Positions 44,192 through 54,281 are shown, counted from the first letter of the stretch. The stretch: DNA of 58,106 bases from Brumimicrobium sp964585545 (GCA_964585545.1 CAZPDT010000018.1:1-58106); one strand, 5' to 3'. Notes: generated from the letters alone by a model not told the origin. Made by a program: numbers and translations.

Positions 44192-45544
44192 TTACGGTTC
44201 GATATTTTTCAATACATACTTCAAAGCTTCCTTAGGGTTTATTTCAATATTTGGAGCTACACCATTCTGCTCTATTCTGAATCGGTCGGAGGTATAATAA
44301 TCCGCCACAGGTAACATTAAACTCCAATCATCTTTAACAGTTATTACAGTCGATGAAAGCATTGCTCCTGCTGTTCTTTCCCCCACAAGCGTAGCTAAAT
44401 TATGCTGTTTTAAGAAATAAGAAATTGGTTCTGTAGCACTTGCTGAATTGTTATCAATTAAGGCATATACTTTACCACTATAATGCAGTTCTTTATCGGG
44501 TACAACAGTGCCTCTTAAAAGCCCTTTTTCCTTTATTACTTGTAAGAACTCTCTTAGTGACTTGCCCGCATAGCTCGGAAGTGCTTTTAAAGTGGCTTCA
44601 TCTGGTAATTCTTGATTTTCTTTATAGTATTGGTTGCCAATAAAAAAACCTGCTTCGTACGTTTTATTGGTTAAGTATTGTGCCAAATACATCGATGAAT
44701 AATCTCCACCAGTACAGCCTCTAAAATCAAATATTAAATTGGGATTTTTTTGATTTATAATGGTTTTGAAGTAGCTTCTTACCAAAAGACTGTCTGCCAA
44801 TTGAAATGCATCAAACTTTATATATGCTACTTTATCGTCAATAACTTTAAAGGAAACCATTGGTTCAGCAACTGTTTCTTCCAAATCATCCCAAGGATTG
44901 TGTTTGAGAATGCTGATATGTGACATTTCGATTTTACCCGCTAAAAAAGAAAAATATATAATCATTTCTAGATCATCCCTTATTTCTGGCGCTGTTTTAT
45001 TGAGTTCTTTAAAGAATTTTTTCCATTCTCTGGTTTCCAAGAGCGCCCTGTCATATATATTTTCTTGAAAGGTTTTCTTTATTGCATGTATCAAAGCAAC
45101 ATAATCATAATCAATAGCATCTCTTGATATCGGTTGAGCAGTGAATTTATACTTAGATGAACCCTCCTCATCTACAGAAAGTGTTCCTATCAATTCATTG
45201 TCTTTTAACTGTGCATCAAAATAAAAATTTCGAATAGGGGTAGTCATTACTCCTTCTAGGTGATCTCCTTTAATTTTACCATTACTGATATGCGCAAATG
45301 CACCGTTTTTATATTGGTCTTTTTTCTTTGCAACCATATATTTTAGCCCTCCAACTATTTCTTTTAATGCTTGGGGTCGAGAAGCAGCTTTAAAGGTTGT
45401 ATCAGTTGTTTTGGTGAAGTCTAAAATCATTCGAATTGTTCCAAAACCTTCTATATTGGTTTCAAGTTCCCATTTGTTTGTTAAATCCTGTGCATTCGTT
45501 AAGAAACAAAACAAAATAGAAAGTAAGAATAAGGATTTTTTCAT
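44192..45544 (-). CDS. S41-family serine peptidase
   Basis: The product has 450 residues from ATG 45544, which gives the signal peptide MKKSLFLLSILFCFLTNAQ; the frame extends upstream to 45577 without support. The last 250 residues have the C-terminal-processing-peptidase fold: VAYIKFDAFQ, NLIFDFRGCTGGD, and the nucleophile serine in NNSASATEPI, with GERTAGA beyond it. The usual PDZ domain is not evident, and the first 180 residues have an unrelated beta-rich region. It is probably periplasmic or surface-attached. It lies between the convergent PLP gene and the divergent sensor kinase. Confidence 0.88.
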   Translation of the reverse strand: MKKSLFLLSILFCFLTNAQDLTNKWELETNIEGFGTIRMILDFTKTTDTTFKAASRPQALKEIVGGLKYMVAKKKDQYKNGAFAHISNGKIKGDHLEGVMTTPIRNFYFDAQLKDNELIGTLSVDEEGSSKYKFTAQPISRDAIDYDYVALIHAIKKTFQENIYDRALLETREWKKFFKELNKTAPEIRDDLEMIIYFSFLAGKIEMSHISILKHNPWDDLEETVAEPMVSFKVIDDKVAYIKFDAFQLADSLLVRSYFKTIINQKNPNLIFDFRGCTGGDYSSMYLAQYLTNKTYEAGFFIGNQYYKENQELPDEATLKALPSYAGKSLREFLQVIKEKGLLRGTVVPDKELHYSGKVYALIDNNSASATEPISYFLKQHNLATLVGERTAGAMLSSTVITVKDDWSLMLPVADYYTSDRFRIEQNGVAPNIEINPKEALKYVLKNIEP

Positions 45545-45785
45545 CTTGCTTTTTTTTAAAATAATTGATTTTCTCACGAATTTAATTGAAATTTATAAAT
45601 ACCGTACCGATTAAAAAAAAATTCTCGGCACGATACACTGTTTCCCTATAAATAATGCCTGATTAAAATACCAAAATCGTTTTTTGAATAGCTGAATGAC
45701 AACATATAAATTTATTATTTTTTTATCAATAATTTGATTATCTGAATGTTTTCATTTACTTTTAGATACAATTCATCACTAATTT

Positions 45786-47366
45786 ATGCCAAAATACATT
45801 GCCATATCGATTTTTATATTCTTCCTGTTCTCCTTTAACCAACCTATAGCAAAAGAGATTCACTTTACAAAAAAAGAAAAGGAGTGGATTAAACAACATC
45901 CCAAAGTAACGTATGGTTATGGTTATCAATTTCAGCCTTTTCAAATTAATAAAGACGGGAAATTTTTTGGTATTTCTCGAGATTATATTGAGTTACTTTC
46001 TAAAAAAAGTGGAATTGAATTTATTGGAAAAAAGTATCCTTCTTGGGAGGCTACATTTCAAGCTATGAAAGAAGGTGAGGTAGATATGCTACCCAATGTT
46101 GCCTACACTAAATACAGAGCCAAATATATGCTTTTTGCAAAACCTCATATTTCCCATCCTTTGGTTATTGTCACACGCAAAGGCTATCCATTTGTTTCTA
46201 ATTTAGAAGCTTTTAGAGGTAAAACCATGTCACTGCCTTATGAATTTGCATCGACAGAATCAATTGTTTCATCAACAGACAACATTAATTTTATATTTAA
46301 AGATGATATTTACCAATCATTGGTAGATGTGAGTTCAGGAAAAGCTGAAGGTACAGCAGGAGACTTGCCTGTAGTGAGTTACTTTTTGTATTACAGAGGC
46401 TTTCAAAACTTAAAAATTGCTGCTCCCCTTAGTTCTATGAACAATATTGAGTTGGGCTTCGGAGTGAAAAAAGATGCTCCAGAGTTAAAATCTATTATTG
46501 ATAAAGTTCTTGCTAGTGTTACTACTCAGGAACGAAATAAAATCTATCAAAAATGGATTTCTGTAAAATATGATTATGGAGTTAACCTCAAGCAGGTGTG
46601 GTTTTACAGTCTACTCTCCTTAATTGTTGTCATCGTTATAATAATTATTATTTTAATGATAAACAGGAGATTAAAGAAAGAAATAAAAGCCCGTAGAGCA
46701 ACTGAGAAAGAATTGGAGCAATCTCTTGAAATCATTCATAAAAAGAATGATGAGAAGCAAGCCATGCTCAAGGAGATTCATCACAGGGTTAAAAATAATC
46801 TACAAATAATCAGCAGTTTACTGAGGTTTCAATCCAATAAATTGAAAGATGAAAATATTACTGCTCTTTTTGATGAAGCCCAAGGTCGTGTACTTTCAAT
46901 GGCACTATTGCATGAAAAACTATATAAATCAGATAATCTAAAAAATATTGATGTAAGGGAGTACTTTTCATTATTACTCAATGAATTAATGGCAAATTAC
47001 GATGTTGCTGATAACATTAAACTCAATTTAAAAATCGAGAACATTCTTCTCAATTCAAAAACAATGGCGCCACTTGGTCTTATCATTAATGAAATTGTTA
47101 CCAACTCTATTAAGCATGCTTTCACCGATGCTAAAAATTATGAAGAAAAAATTATAGAAGTCATCTGTAAAAAGGGAAAAGAAGGCACTTATATACTAGA
47201 GATTGGAGACAATGGCAAAGGCTTGAGCAAAAACATCCTTTCTGGAGAACCTGAGACCATGGGTACTGAGCTCATCACTATTTTTGTGGAACAACTTGAA
47301 GGAGAAATTACACTTTTAGATAAAAAAGGAACCTATTTCCATATCTCATTTCGTGAAATCAATTGA
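45786..47366 (+). CDS. Sensor histidine kinase with periplasmic solute-binding domain
   Basis: The product has 526 residues. A signal or anchor helix (1-22) is followed by a family 3 extracellular solute-binding domain (about 30-260), as in amino-acid or small-molecule sensors. Next come one membrane helix (about 275-297) and a coiled coil, and then the kinase: the phospho-acceptor H332 in KEIHHRVKNNLQ (HisKA_2 type), followed by an ATPase domain with NEIVTNSIKHAF and DNGKGL. No response-regulator gene is adjacent, so it is an orphan. The ligand is unknown. The gene is convergent with pheT, 36 bp away. Confidence 0.9.
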   Translation: MPKYIAISIFIFFLFSFNQPIAKEIHFTKKEKEWIKQHPKVTYGYGYQFQPFQINKDGKFFGISRDYIELLSKKSGIEFIGKKYPSWEATFQAMKEGEVDMLPNVAYTKYRAKYMLFAKPHISHPLVIVTRKGYPFVSNLEAFRGKTMSLPYEFASTESIVSSTDNINFIFKDDIYQSLVDVSSGKAEGTAGDLPVVSYFLYYRGFQNLKIAAPLSSMNNIELGFGVKKDAPELKSIIDKVLASVTTQERNKIYQKWISVKYDYGVNLKQVWFYSLLSLIVVIVIIIIILMINRRLKKEIKARRATEKELEQSLEIIHKKNDEKQAMLKEIHHRVKNNLQIISSLLRFQSNKLKDENITALFDEAQGRVLSMALLHEKLYKSDNLKNIDVREYFSLLLNELMANYDVADNIKLNLKIENILLNSKTMAPLGLIINEIVTNSIKHAFTDAKNYEEKIIEVICKKGKEGTYILEIGDNGKGLSKNILSGEPETMGTELITIFVEQLEGEITLLDKKGTYFHISFREIN

Positions 47367-47402
47367 CCAACCGAGAGTTATTCAAGATTTCAATACAATC
47401 AT

Positions 47403-49838
47403 CTATCTTAACGAAGCTCCTAGTCGTTCTTCGAGTTGTTTACGTATTTGATCCATGATCTTATCAACTTGTTGATCTTTGAGTGTTTTCTCATCATCTT
47501 GGAAATTAAAACTCACGGCATACGATTTCTTCCCTTCTGGTAACTTATTTCCTTCATAGACATCGAAAAGATTAACTGCTCTCAATAATTTACGGTTTGT
47601 CTTATATGCAATTTCTTCAATTTCTCTAAAGCTCACTGCTTTATTGAGTAAAAGTGAAAAATCACGTCGAATGGCAAAAGTTTTGGGTAATGCTTTGTAT
47701 TGAACTTTATTTCTATTGCCTAAAGATAATATCATATCCCAATCTAAATCAGCAATATAGGCTGTTTGTTTTAAACCTATACTTTTGTTCAATTTTGAGC
47801 TTGTCCAACCTATTTCTCCAATCTTATCTTTTTGAATATAAAGTTGAACTCCATCTTCTAAAATTGATTTACCTAGTGCTTTTGATGCAATCATTTCGTT
47901 TAATCCCAGTCGACTTAAAACAGCATTTACAATTCCTTTAACAGTGTAGAAAGAAACCTTGTCGTGACTGCTGTTCCATTGTTCTGGATCTTTTGCTCCC
48001 GATAATATAATGGTCAGCCTTTTATTTTCAACATGCTTTTCATTAAATTTCTGGTACGTCTTCCCAAATTCAAATAAACCCAAGTCTAAATTTTGTCGAT
48101 TAATATTATAAGCAACTGATTTTAACCCTTGAAATACAAGCGATTGCCTAAGCACATCTAAATCTAAACTTAAAGGATTTAACATCTTAACGTCATGCTT
48201 GTTTAACAAAGATTCGCCTCCGTGATCTTCGACTAATTTACTAGAAGTAAGCGAATTGTTCATGATTTCAAAATACCCCTTAGCAACCAGTAAATCAGCA
48301 ATGGTATTTTTTTTCTGCTCTTCACTTCTCAAATTCTGTTGAGAAAGACTTACATTCCATTTATGGGGAAATTTGACATTATTGTAACCATAAATTCTAA
48401 GCACTTCCTCAATTACATCGGCCTCTCTTGTAACATCCACACGATAAGTTGGGATTCTCAATTTCACCATACTTTGATTGCTGTGAATGGTCTCTATTTC
48501 TAAAGCATTTAATATTTTTCCAATGATTTCATCATCAATCTTGTTTCCAATTAATCGATTGCAGTTTTCATAGCTAAACATTACTTCATTGGGTTCAATT
48601 TTTTTTCCTTCAAAGGGCACAGGTTCGTTTGTAATTGTTCCTTCTCCCAATCGAGCAATCAATGTTGCAGCCCTTTTCATTGCAAATTCAATCATTGAAG
48701 GATCTACACCTCTTTCATAACGAAAGGAAGCATCTGTATTCAATCCATGTCTTTTGGCTGTTTTGCGAACACTTACAGGATTAAAGTAGGCCGCTTCAAG
48801 AAAAATTGACGTTGTTTTCTCTCCAACGCCTGAGTTTTGTCCACCAAAAACCCCTGCAATACAAAGATTTGTTTTCCCATTGGTAATCATAAGGTCATTC
48901 TCGGATAAAACATGTTCAACTCCATCCAATGTGACAAATTTTTCTCCTTCATTGGCATTTTTCACAACAATTTCATCTCCTACATGATCTAAATCAAACG
49001 CATGAAGAGGAGTACCTAATTCATGCATCACAAAATTGGTGACATCCACAACATTGTTAATTGGCGAAAGTCCAATCGTAAGCAGGTATTTTTTCAACCA
49101 ATCGGGAGATGACTGAACTTTTAAGTTTGAAATAACACAACCTCGATATTGATTGCAAGAAGCTGGTGCTTTAACACTAATTTTAAAGGATTTTCTCGTT
49201 TCATTAACTTTATAATCATTAATGTCGGGCAGTATCAAGTTCAATTTCTTTTTTTCATGGATTGCATTGTATGCTACGATATCACGTGCTACACCAATAT
49301 GCCCCAAAGCATCACTACGGTTTGGTGTTAATCCAATTTCTATACGAAAATCGTCTTCTAATTTAAAATAATCGGCAGCATCTAGACCAACTTGTGCATT
49401 TTCTGGAAGCACCAATATTCCATCATGTGAAATCCCTATCCCCAATTCATCTTCAGCACAAATCATCCCAAAAGAATCGACACCACGGATTTTAGATTTC
49501 TTAATTTTAAAAGGCGAATCAGGCTTTGGATAAAGAGTTGTTCCAACAGTTGCAACAACTACCTTTTGTCCTTCAGCAACATTGGGTGCTCCACAAACAA
49601 TTTGTAGTTCTTTATCTTCTCCAATATCAACAGTAGTTACATTTAGGCGATCGGCATTTTCATGTTTCGTACAACTTATTACCTGCCCAATTACAACACC
49701 TTTTAATCCACCTTTGATTCCTTCAATTTTCTCTAATCCCTCTACTTCAAGACCAGTATCCGTTAATATTTCGCACAACCGTTGTGGTGAATGTTCTGTT
49801 TTAATGTAATCCTTAAGCCAATTGTATGAAACGTTCAT
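47403..49838 (-). CDS. pheT: Phenylalanine-tRNA ligase beta subunit
   Basis: This 811-residue full-length beta subunit of the heterotetrameric class IIc synthetase charges tRNA-Phe. The amino-terminal OB-type tRNA-binding domain (about 40-150, VVIGQVISCTKHENADRLNV) is followed by the B3/B4 editing domain and B5, then the catalytic-like core, and the ferredoxin-fold anticodon-binding domain at the end (PKTFAIRRDFSLLLNK to LRKQLEERLGASLR). pheS is not in the window, which is common in Bacteroidota, where the two subunits are often separated. The gene follows a 122-bp gap after the BrkB gene. Confidence 0.97.
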   Translation of the reverse strand: MNVSYNWLKDYIKTEHSPQRLCEILTDTGLEVEGLEKIEGIKGGLKGVVIGQVISCTKHENADRLNVTTVDIGEDKELQIVCGAPNVAEGQKVVVATVGTTLYPKPDSPFKIKKSKIRGVDSFGMICAEDELGIGISHDGILVLPENAQVGLDAADYFKLEDDFRIEIGLTPNRSDALGHIGVARDIVAYNAIHEKKKLNLILPDINDYKVNETRKSFKISVKAPASCNQYRGCVISNLKVQSSPDWLKKYLLTIGLSPINNVVDVTNFVMHELGTPLHAFDLDHVGDEIVVKNANEGEKFVTLDGVEHVLSENDLMITNGKTNLCIAGVFGGQNSGVGEKTTSIFLEAAYFNPVSVRKTAKRHGLNTDASFRYERGVDPSMIEFAMKRAATLIARLGEGTITNEPVPFEGKKIEPNEVMFSYENCNRLIGNKIDDEIIGKILNALEIETIHSNQSMVKLRIPTYRVDVTREADVIEEVLRIYGYNNVKFPHKWNVSLSQQNLRSEEQKKNTIADLLVAKGYFEIMNNSLTSSKLVEDHGGESLLNKHDVKMLNPLSLDLDVLRQSLVFQGLKSVAYNINRQNLDLGLFEFGKTYQKFNEKHVENKRLTIILSGAKDPEQWNSSHDKVSFYTVKGIVNAVLSRLGLNEMIASKALGKSILEDGVQLYIQKDKIGEIGWTSSKLNKSIGLKQTAYIADLDWDMILSLGNRNKVQYKALPKTFAIRRDFSLLLNKAVSFREIEEIAYKTNRKLLRAVNLFDVYEGNKLPEGKKSYAVSFNFQDDEKTLKDQQVDKIMDQIRKQLEERLGASLR

Positions 49839-49960
49839 GTTGTTTAAATTTACTCAAATAGACAGCAAAAATAAGGAAATTATTGGGTTGATTGAAGCAA
49901 GTGAAGATCAAATTTAAAGCTTGAATTAATTTGGGAAAGTGTTTTGGTAATGTGTTCGGG

Positions 49961-50944
49961 TTATTCCTCACTTCCCTTCCCATCGTCATGCGTATCATTA
50001 CTTGTATTCTTTTCCTTCCTGTTCTTTGGTTTAATTGGTGAACCAACCATTCTTGCATATACAGACATATATTTTACACCGAGGAATATAATTTGAGAAG
50101 TATAGAATATCCAAGCAAGAATAGCAATAAGTGTTCCCGCAATTCCACTATTGGGAACAAAGAAAAAATTTGACAAATAATAATTGATAAGTATTTGTCC
50201 TAAATACATAAAAATTGCAGTAAAGAAAGCTCCAGTCATTGCCATTTTCCATTTTACAACAGCATCGTGGAAATATTTAAACACTACAGCTATTCCAATA
50301 AAACTAATCAAGAAGACGGAAAGATGTTCAAAAATGGAAAGTAAAACGCCTTTAAAGATACTAGAATCAGAAAACAACCATGAGCCCGCAGAGAAAAGGA
50401 GTGATTGTGTAAAATAGATGCCTATCGTAACAGCACCAAAAACCGCCATCAGCCCCATATAGAAAAATCTTTTCACAATGTTTTCCAAAAGTGCATTGTA
50501 ATGGTGAACTGTGCGTATTCCCAGAAATGAGTTGAGACTTTTCCTCAAAGAATTGAATAAGGCGGAAGAAACAAAAATCATTGCTACAATTCCCGCGGCT
50601 CGGAGCCAAAATGTACCGCCTTTACCTATATTCCAATCATACATTAAATTGGTTATCGCTGAAATATCTGAAATACCCATATTGGATTGAACAATATTTC
50701 CCACAATCTCAATAACCTTATCTTGTCCAACAATAAGTCCAAAGAAAGTAATTGACAGGTAAATCATTGGAACGAGTGCTAAAATCGCATAATAAGCCAA
50801 TGCTGCACCATGAATAAAGCTTTCACCTTCACTCATTCGATTGTCTCCCTTAAAAAATTCCTTGAAACTCGTTTTTGTAAGTTCCCAAAATTCTGGCCAA
50901 CTTAAACTTCTTGGTTTTTTCTTTTTGGTCTGTTTTTTAGACAT
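49961..50944 (-). CDS. YihY/BrkB-family inner-membrane protein
   Basis: The 327-residue polytopic protein has about six membrane helices and the family phrases GAALAYYAILALVPMIYLS and FRFF-like loops before the last helices. The carboxy tail is short, basic and then acidic (KPKNRKEKNTSNDTHDDGKG). The family includes proteins once called ribonuclease BN; the true role is unresolved. The start codon lies inside the end of the upstream ABC ATPase gene, with an 8-bp overlap, so translation is probably coupled. It is the last gene of a four-gene unit. Confidence 0.9.
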   Translation of the reverse strand: MSKKQTKKKKPRSLSWPEFWELTKTSFKEFFKGDNRMSEGESFIHGAALAYYAILALVPMIYLSITFFGLIVGQDKVIEIVGNIVQSNMGISDISAITNLMYDWNIGKGGTFWLRAAGIVAMIFVSSALFNSLRKSLNSFLGIRTVHHYNALLENIVKRFFYMGLMAVFGAVTIGIYFTQSLLFSAGSWLFSDSSIFKGVLLSIFEHLSVFLISFIGIAVVFKYFHDAVVKWKMAMTGAFFTAIFMYLGQILINYYLSNFFFVPNSGIAGTLIAILAWIFYTSQIIFLGVKYMSVYARMVGSPIKPKNRKEKNTSNDTHDDGKGSEE

Positions 50945-51872
50945 AAACTTCTTCTATTTCGTTCAGTTTTTCCATCGAATATAAAACAATTTCTTTACCA
51001 TTCAATAATTTAAAATAATTGGCCCAATACGGTCCGTTAAATCGTGAGTGGAGGTATTCTACAAGAACTTTATTTTTATCCATTCCTTTGGTCTGATAAA
51101 GTAAAAAATCAGTTGGGCGGAAAAGAATTTGTTTGTCATTCAAGTAAATGCTGTTCAATTCTCCAAAAAAACGACCTTCAAACAAACTTTTGGGCTTGTG
51201 CCATGCTTGTTGGGGTGTGTATTTAGAGGTGATTTTCCCCTTTCTTAAAATAAAAAGTCGATTTGACCATGAAAGGGCTTCTTCACCGTTATGGGTAACA
51301 AGAACAACCCCCATTCCTCTCAATTCAACCAACTTTCTAAGGTATTCCCCTATTCTTTTTGTTAAATGTACGTCGAAATGAACAAAGGGTTCGTCCAACA
51401 GCAAGCATCTGGGCTCTTTTGCGAGTGCACAAGCTATAGAAACGCGCTGTTGTTCACCTCCAGATAAATTTTTTGTTTTTACTTGAGAGAAATCTTCTAA
51501 CTCGAGTACAGCAATCAACTCTTCCACAAATTTTTGCCTGTCCTTTTTGGGCAAATGATGCAGTTGAAGAGAGATGTTCTCACGGACAGTGAAATTGCGC
51601 TCCAGTTTAAAAAGTTGATTGACTAAAGCAATTTCTGGATGCCCTGGTTTTAAAACATCTTCTGGATTTGGTAATTTTTCATTTTCTAATCTAATTTCTC
51701 CTTTAAGCAACGGCAAGTGTCCCGCCAAACATTTCAATAGCGTTGTTTTCCCTGCTCCACTTGGTCCAACAATACTAATAATCTCCCCCGGTGCAACGTG
51801 AAAATCAATGTTTTCAAAAACAGGTTTTTGATGAGGATAAGAAAAGTCAATATTTCTAACATCCAGAATCAA
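50937..51872 (-). CDS. ABC transporter ATP-binding protein with a carboxy-terminal extension
   Basis: The product has 311 residues. Walker A is GPSGAGKTT (36-44), the Q-loop glutamine is about Q86, the signature is LSGGEQQR (136-143), and Walker B is CLLLDEP (156-162). All are intact, so it should hydrolyse ATP. The last 85 or so residues contain HSRFNGPYWANYFKLLNGKE, a TOBE-like or family-specific add-on that I cannot name. No permease gene is next to it; the neighbour, with an 8-bp overlap, is the YihY/BrkB gene. Its own start overlaps the preceding gene by 4 bp. The partner is therefore either the YihY protein or a permease elsewhere. Confidence 0.93.
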   Translation of the reverse strand: MILDVRNIDFSYPHQKPVFENIDFHVAPGEIISIVGPSGAGKTTLLKCLAGHLPLLKGEIRLENEKLPNPEDVLKPGHPEIALVNQLFKLERNFTVRENISLQLHHLPKKDRQKFVEELIAVLELEDFSQVKTKNLSGGEQQRVSIACALAKEPRCLLLDEPFVHFDVHLTKRIGEYLRKLVELRGMGVVLVTHNGEEALSWSNRLFILRKGKITSKYTPQQAWHKPKSLFEGRFFGELNSIYLNDKQILFRPTDFLLYQTKGMDKNKVLVEYLHSRFNGPYWANYFKLLNGKEIVLYSMEKLNEIEEVYV

Positions 51873-52294
51873 TTGATAAGGTGTTTGGGAAAATCCTGTA
51901 GTGCAATATAAACACCAGGAACTGGATTTGTCAATGGTTCTCTTTCTTCAAAAAATACTTTGAGCACAATTGTGTCTTCTTTTCTTTCGATATTGTAATG
52001 ATTTAAAACAGAACGTGAACAAGTCATGGATACATCTTCACCCTCTTTAACAAGAATTTTAAAAATTGTCATATTCGGCAACTTTTCTTCAAATCCTTCT
52101 TCATTTTTCTCTCCTTTAAGAATATAATTTGCATTTTCTTGTACTTCAATATCTTCAACCTCACTGGTGATTAACAATTCATCTTCCCAATCGTACAGTC
52201 TATTGTTTTCAGATGGCTCTCCATTGTGATGGGCTTCGGCAAATTCTGGCGAAAAATCGTAGTTTAACTTATAAAAATGAGCGGTACATTTCAT
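51869..52294 (-). CDS. Conserved-looking hypothetical protein (141 aa)
   Basis: This acidic, probably cytoplasmic protein has 141 residues and no signal or membrane helix. It contains HFYKLNYDFSPEFAE at the front and PVPGVYIALQDFPKHLIN at the end. I do not recognise the family. It lies between the methyltransferase and ABC ATPase genes, with a 14-bp gap before it and a 4-bp overlap after it. This makes it part of the operon and supports its being a real gene. Confidence 0.8.
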   Translation of the reverse strand: MKCTAHFYKLNYDFSPEFAEAHHNGEPSENNRLYDWEDELLITSEVEDIEVQENANYILKGEKNEEGFEEKLPNMTIFKILVKEGEDVSMTCSRSVLNHYNIERKEDTIVLKVFFEEREPLTNPVPGVYIALQDFPKHLIN

Positions 52295-52308
52295 TAATTT
52301 TTTCTATT

Positions 52309-53097
52309 TTAATTTTCGATTTCTGAATTGGGCTTTCGGACAATATAAAGAATTTCGGACGGGATTAAACGATAACGCTCAATTTCTTCTGTAGAAAATT
52401 TATCTGATACAGCAAATTCATCTACTTTAAACCCCGCTTTCTCTAACCATTGCGGATAATCCTTTCCAAACAATCGCACATGATCCTTCTGCCAAAAATG
52501 CTTTTCTCGTTCTTCAGGAGAAGTTATGGAAGGGTCTTCATAAGTTTTCTCTAACGAAAGGTCTTGTGGCACTTGCATAATTCCCCATCCACCTGGTTTC
52601 ATTACGCGATATAACTCCTTCATACATTGGTTTGCATCATCAACATGTTCTAAAACATGATTACAGAACACAACATCAAACTGATTGTCCTCCAATGGAA
52701 TATCATGTAAATCAAAATGCATATCAGCAATTGGAGATTCTAAATCTCCTGTCAAATATTTTAAATTGCTTTGTTTTTTAAATGTTTTATGAAAACACTG
52801 TTCTGGAGCAATATGCAATAATTCAATGGGGTCACTAAAAAAAGAGGTTTCTCCTTTTAAATACAACCACATTAATCGGTGCCTTTCCAAAGTTAAATCA
52901 TAAGGACACAATACATTTTCACGGTGTTTCACTTTTGAACCGTAAGACAAGAATTTACTAAAAGAATGCTCGCAAACAGGACATTCTACCTTATCACCTT
53001 TATATAAAATTGGGGCAATTCTTTTGAAAACATAACTCAAACGAATCAATAAAGGCCGTGGAAGTTTATTCAATAAGAATTTATAGAGTTTCTTCAT
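52309..53097 (-). CDS. Class I SAM-dependent methyltransferase
   Basis: The product has 262 residues. A CxxC-containing amino-terminal segment (VECPVCEHSFSKFL, then NVLCPYD) could bind zinc. The SAM core follows, with a DLESPIADMHFDLHDIP acidic loop, VVFCNHVLEHVDD and YRVMKPGGWGIMQVP, as in many small-molecule or glycan-linked methyltransferases. The substrate is not readable. It starts the four-gene operon (methyltransferase, unknown, ABC ATPase, YihY). Its ATG at 53097 faces the DUF4421 gene across about 100 bp of shared promoter region. Confidence 0.87.
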   Translation of the reverse strand: MKKLYKFLLNKLPRPLLIRLSYVFKRIAPILYKGDKVECPVCEHSFSKFLSYGSKVKHRENVLCPYDLTLERHRLMWLYLKGETSFFSDPIELLHIAPEQCFHKTFKKQSNLKYLTGDLESPIADMHFDLHDIPLEDNQFDVVFCNHVLEHVDDANQCMKELYRVMKPGGWGIMQVPQDLSLEKTYEDPSITSPEEREKHFWQKDHVRLFGKDYPQWLEKAGFKVDEFAVSDKFSTEEIERYRLIPSEILYIVRKPNSEIEN

Positions 53098-53186
53098 TAT
53101 ATCCGTGTAAATGTAAACTAAATTTCAAATTGTAAAACTACAAAAATATAAAGTTGAATAACATATTCATAATTAATTTAAAAAAG

Positions 53187-53194
53187 TAACTTTG
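53187..53194 (+). promoter_or_regulatory. Promoter -7 element directly before the DUF4421 gene (leaderless configuration)
   Basis: TAACTTTG matches TAnnTTTG and ends 6 bases before the ATG at 53201, where the signal peptide starts. The transcript is predicted to begin at or next to the start codon. Confidence 0.55.
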
Positions 53195-53200
53195 CTTAAG

Positions 53201-54202
53201 ATGAAAATTGGGTTATTAATACTTATACTTTTTTTTACAGTCCATCATTCGCTTGCCCAGAATGATAGCTTGCCTTACTCTGTGTACAGAGATCGTGTTG
53301 TACTGCATACTTCTTTGTCTTATCGCGATGCTCCGTTTAGTCTTAAAAGTGATTTTGGAGAATTTGATAAACTTAAATACAGAGCCAACTTAAACCTTAT
53401 TCACGGAATTGGGATTGCCTATAAATGGTTTGCACTTAATATCAATTATAAAATCCCCAGTTACCTCAAAAACAAGTCTAAATACGGGAAAACAAAGTAT
53501 TTTGATCTCGGTTTTCAATTCGACTTAAAATCGTGGTATTTTCGTGTTGATTTCCATGATTATATTGGATATGGAATTAAAAATGCAAATGTAATTTCTG
53601 ATACTTTGCCTGTTTCCTCAGCCAATTATTATTTAAATGATGGGCTACAATCTATTTCATTTGGTATTAATGCCTATCATTTTTTTAACCACAATTTAAG
53701 AATGAAAGCCGCTACTGGAGTGAGAGGAAGGTATACAGAACCCGTTTATGGTTTGTATCTTCGCGTAACAACGAATATTAATGCCATTACAGCACCAAAA
53801 AGTTTAATTCCACATGAATATTTTGACACAGAACTCTCTGTCCATTCTTCCAAAGCCATTTCAGCGATTGATGTTGGTGTTATTCCTGGTTACGCTTATA
53901 TCAATAATATAAAAGGTTGGCAATTTGGTTTATTTGCAGGTCTTGGAGGACTTCTGCAAGCAAATACTTTTCATTTTTCAGGGGAAGATAGGTCCTTTTT
54001 GAAACTTTCGCCTCGTTTTGACCTTAAAGTTCAAATGGGTTATAATATTGAAAATTGGTTTTTAATGTTAACTTCTTCTGTTGATCAGAAAAGAATCACT
54101 TTTAGTAACCTCACCTATAATCAAGTGTATTATTACGTGAAGTTAACGTATGGATACCGACTCAAGAAAAAACAGAAGAAGAAAAAGAAGAAGAAAAGAT
54201 AA
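53201..54202 (+). CDS. DUF4421-family outer-membrane-type protein with a poly-lysine tail
   Basis: The product has 333 residues from ATG 53201, which starts the signal peptide MKIGLLILILFFTVHHSLA. The mature part is beta-rich, with repeated aromatic-alternating strands (YYYVKLTYGY at the end), and matches the DUF4421 family, whose members are probably outer-membrane barrels of unknown role. The last 14 residues are nearly all lysine (RLKKKQKKKKKKKR), an odd ending for a barrel, which usually stops with an aromatic residue. The tail is encoded by an A/G-only tract. The -1 frame across that tract stays open for about 39 more residues, to 54285. This could point to a recent frameshift or to slippage. 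Confidence 0.85.
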   Translation: MKIGLLILILFFTVHHSLAQNDSLPYSVYRDRVVLHTSLSYRDAPFSLKSDFGEFDKLKYRANLNLIHGIGIAYKWFALNINYKIPSYLKNKSKYGKTKYFDLGFQFDLKSWYFRVDFHDYIGYGIKNANVISDTLPVSSANYYLNDGLQSISFGINAYHFFNHNLRMKAATGVRGRYTEPVYGLYLRVTTNINAITAPKSLIPHEYFDTELSVHSSKAISAIDVGVIPGYAYINNIKGWQFGLFAGLGGLLQANTFHFSGEDRSFLKLSPRFDLKVQMGYNIENWFLMLTSSVDQKRITFSNLTYNQVYYYVKLTYGYRLKKKQKKKKKKKR

Positions 54203-54281
54203 ATGTCTCTTTGCTTTATAAAGTAGAACGGAAACAAATCGAGAACGATGACTTTGCTCACCTATACATCATCCAAAACAA

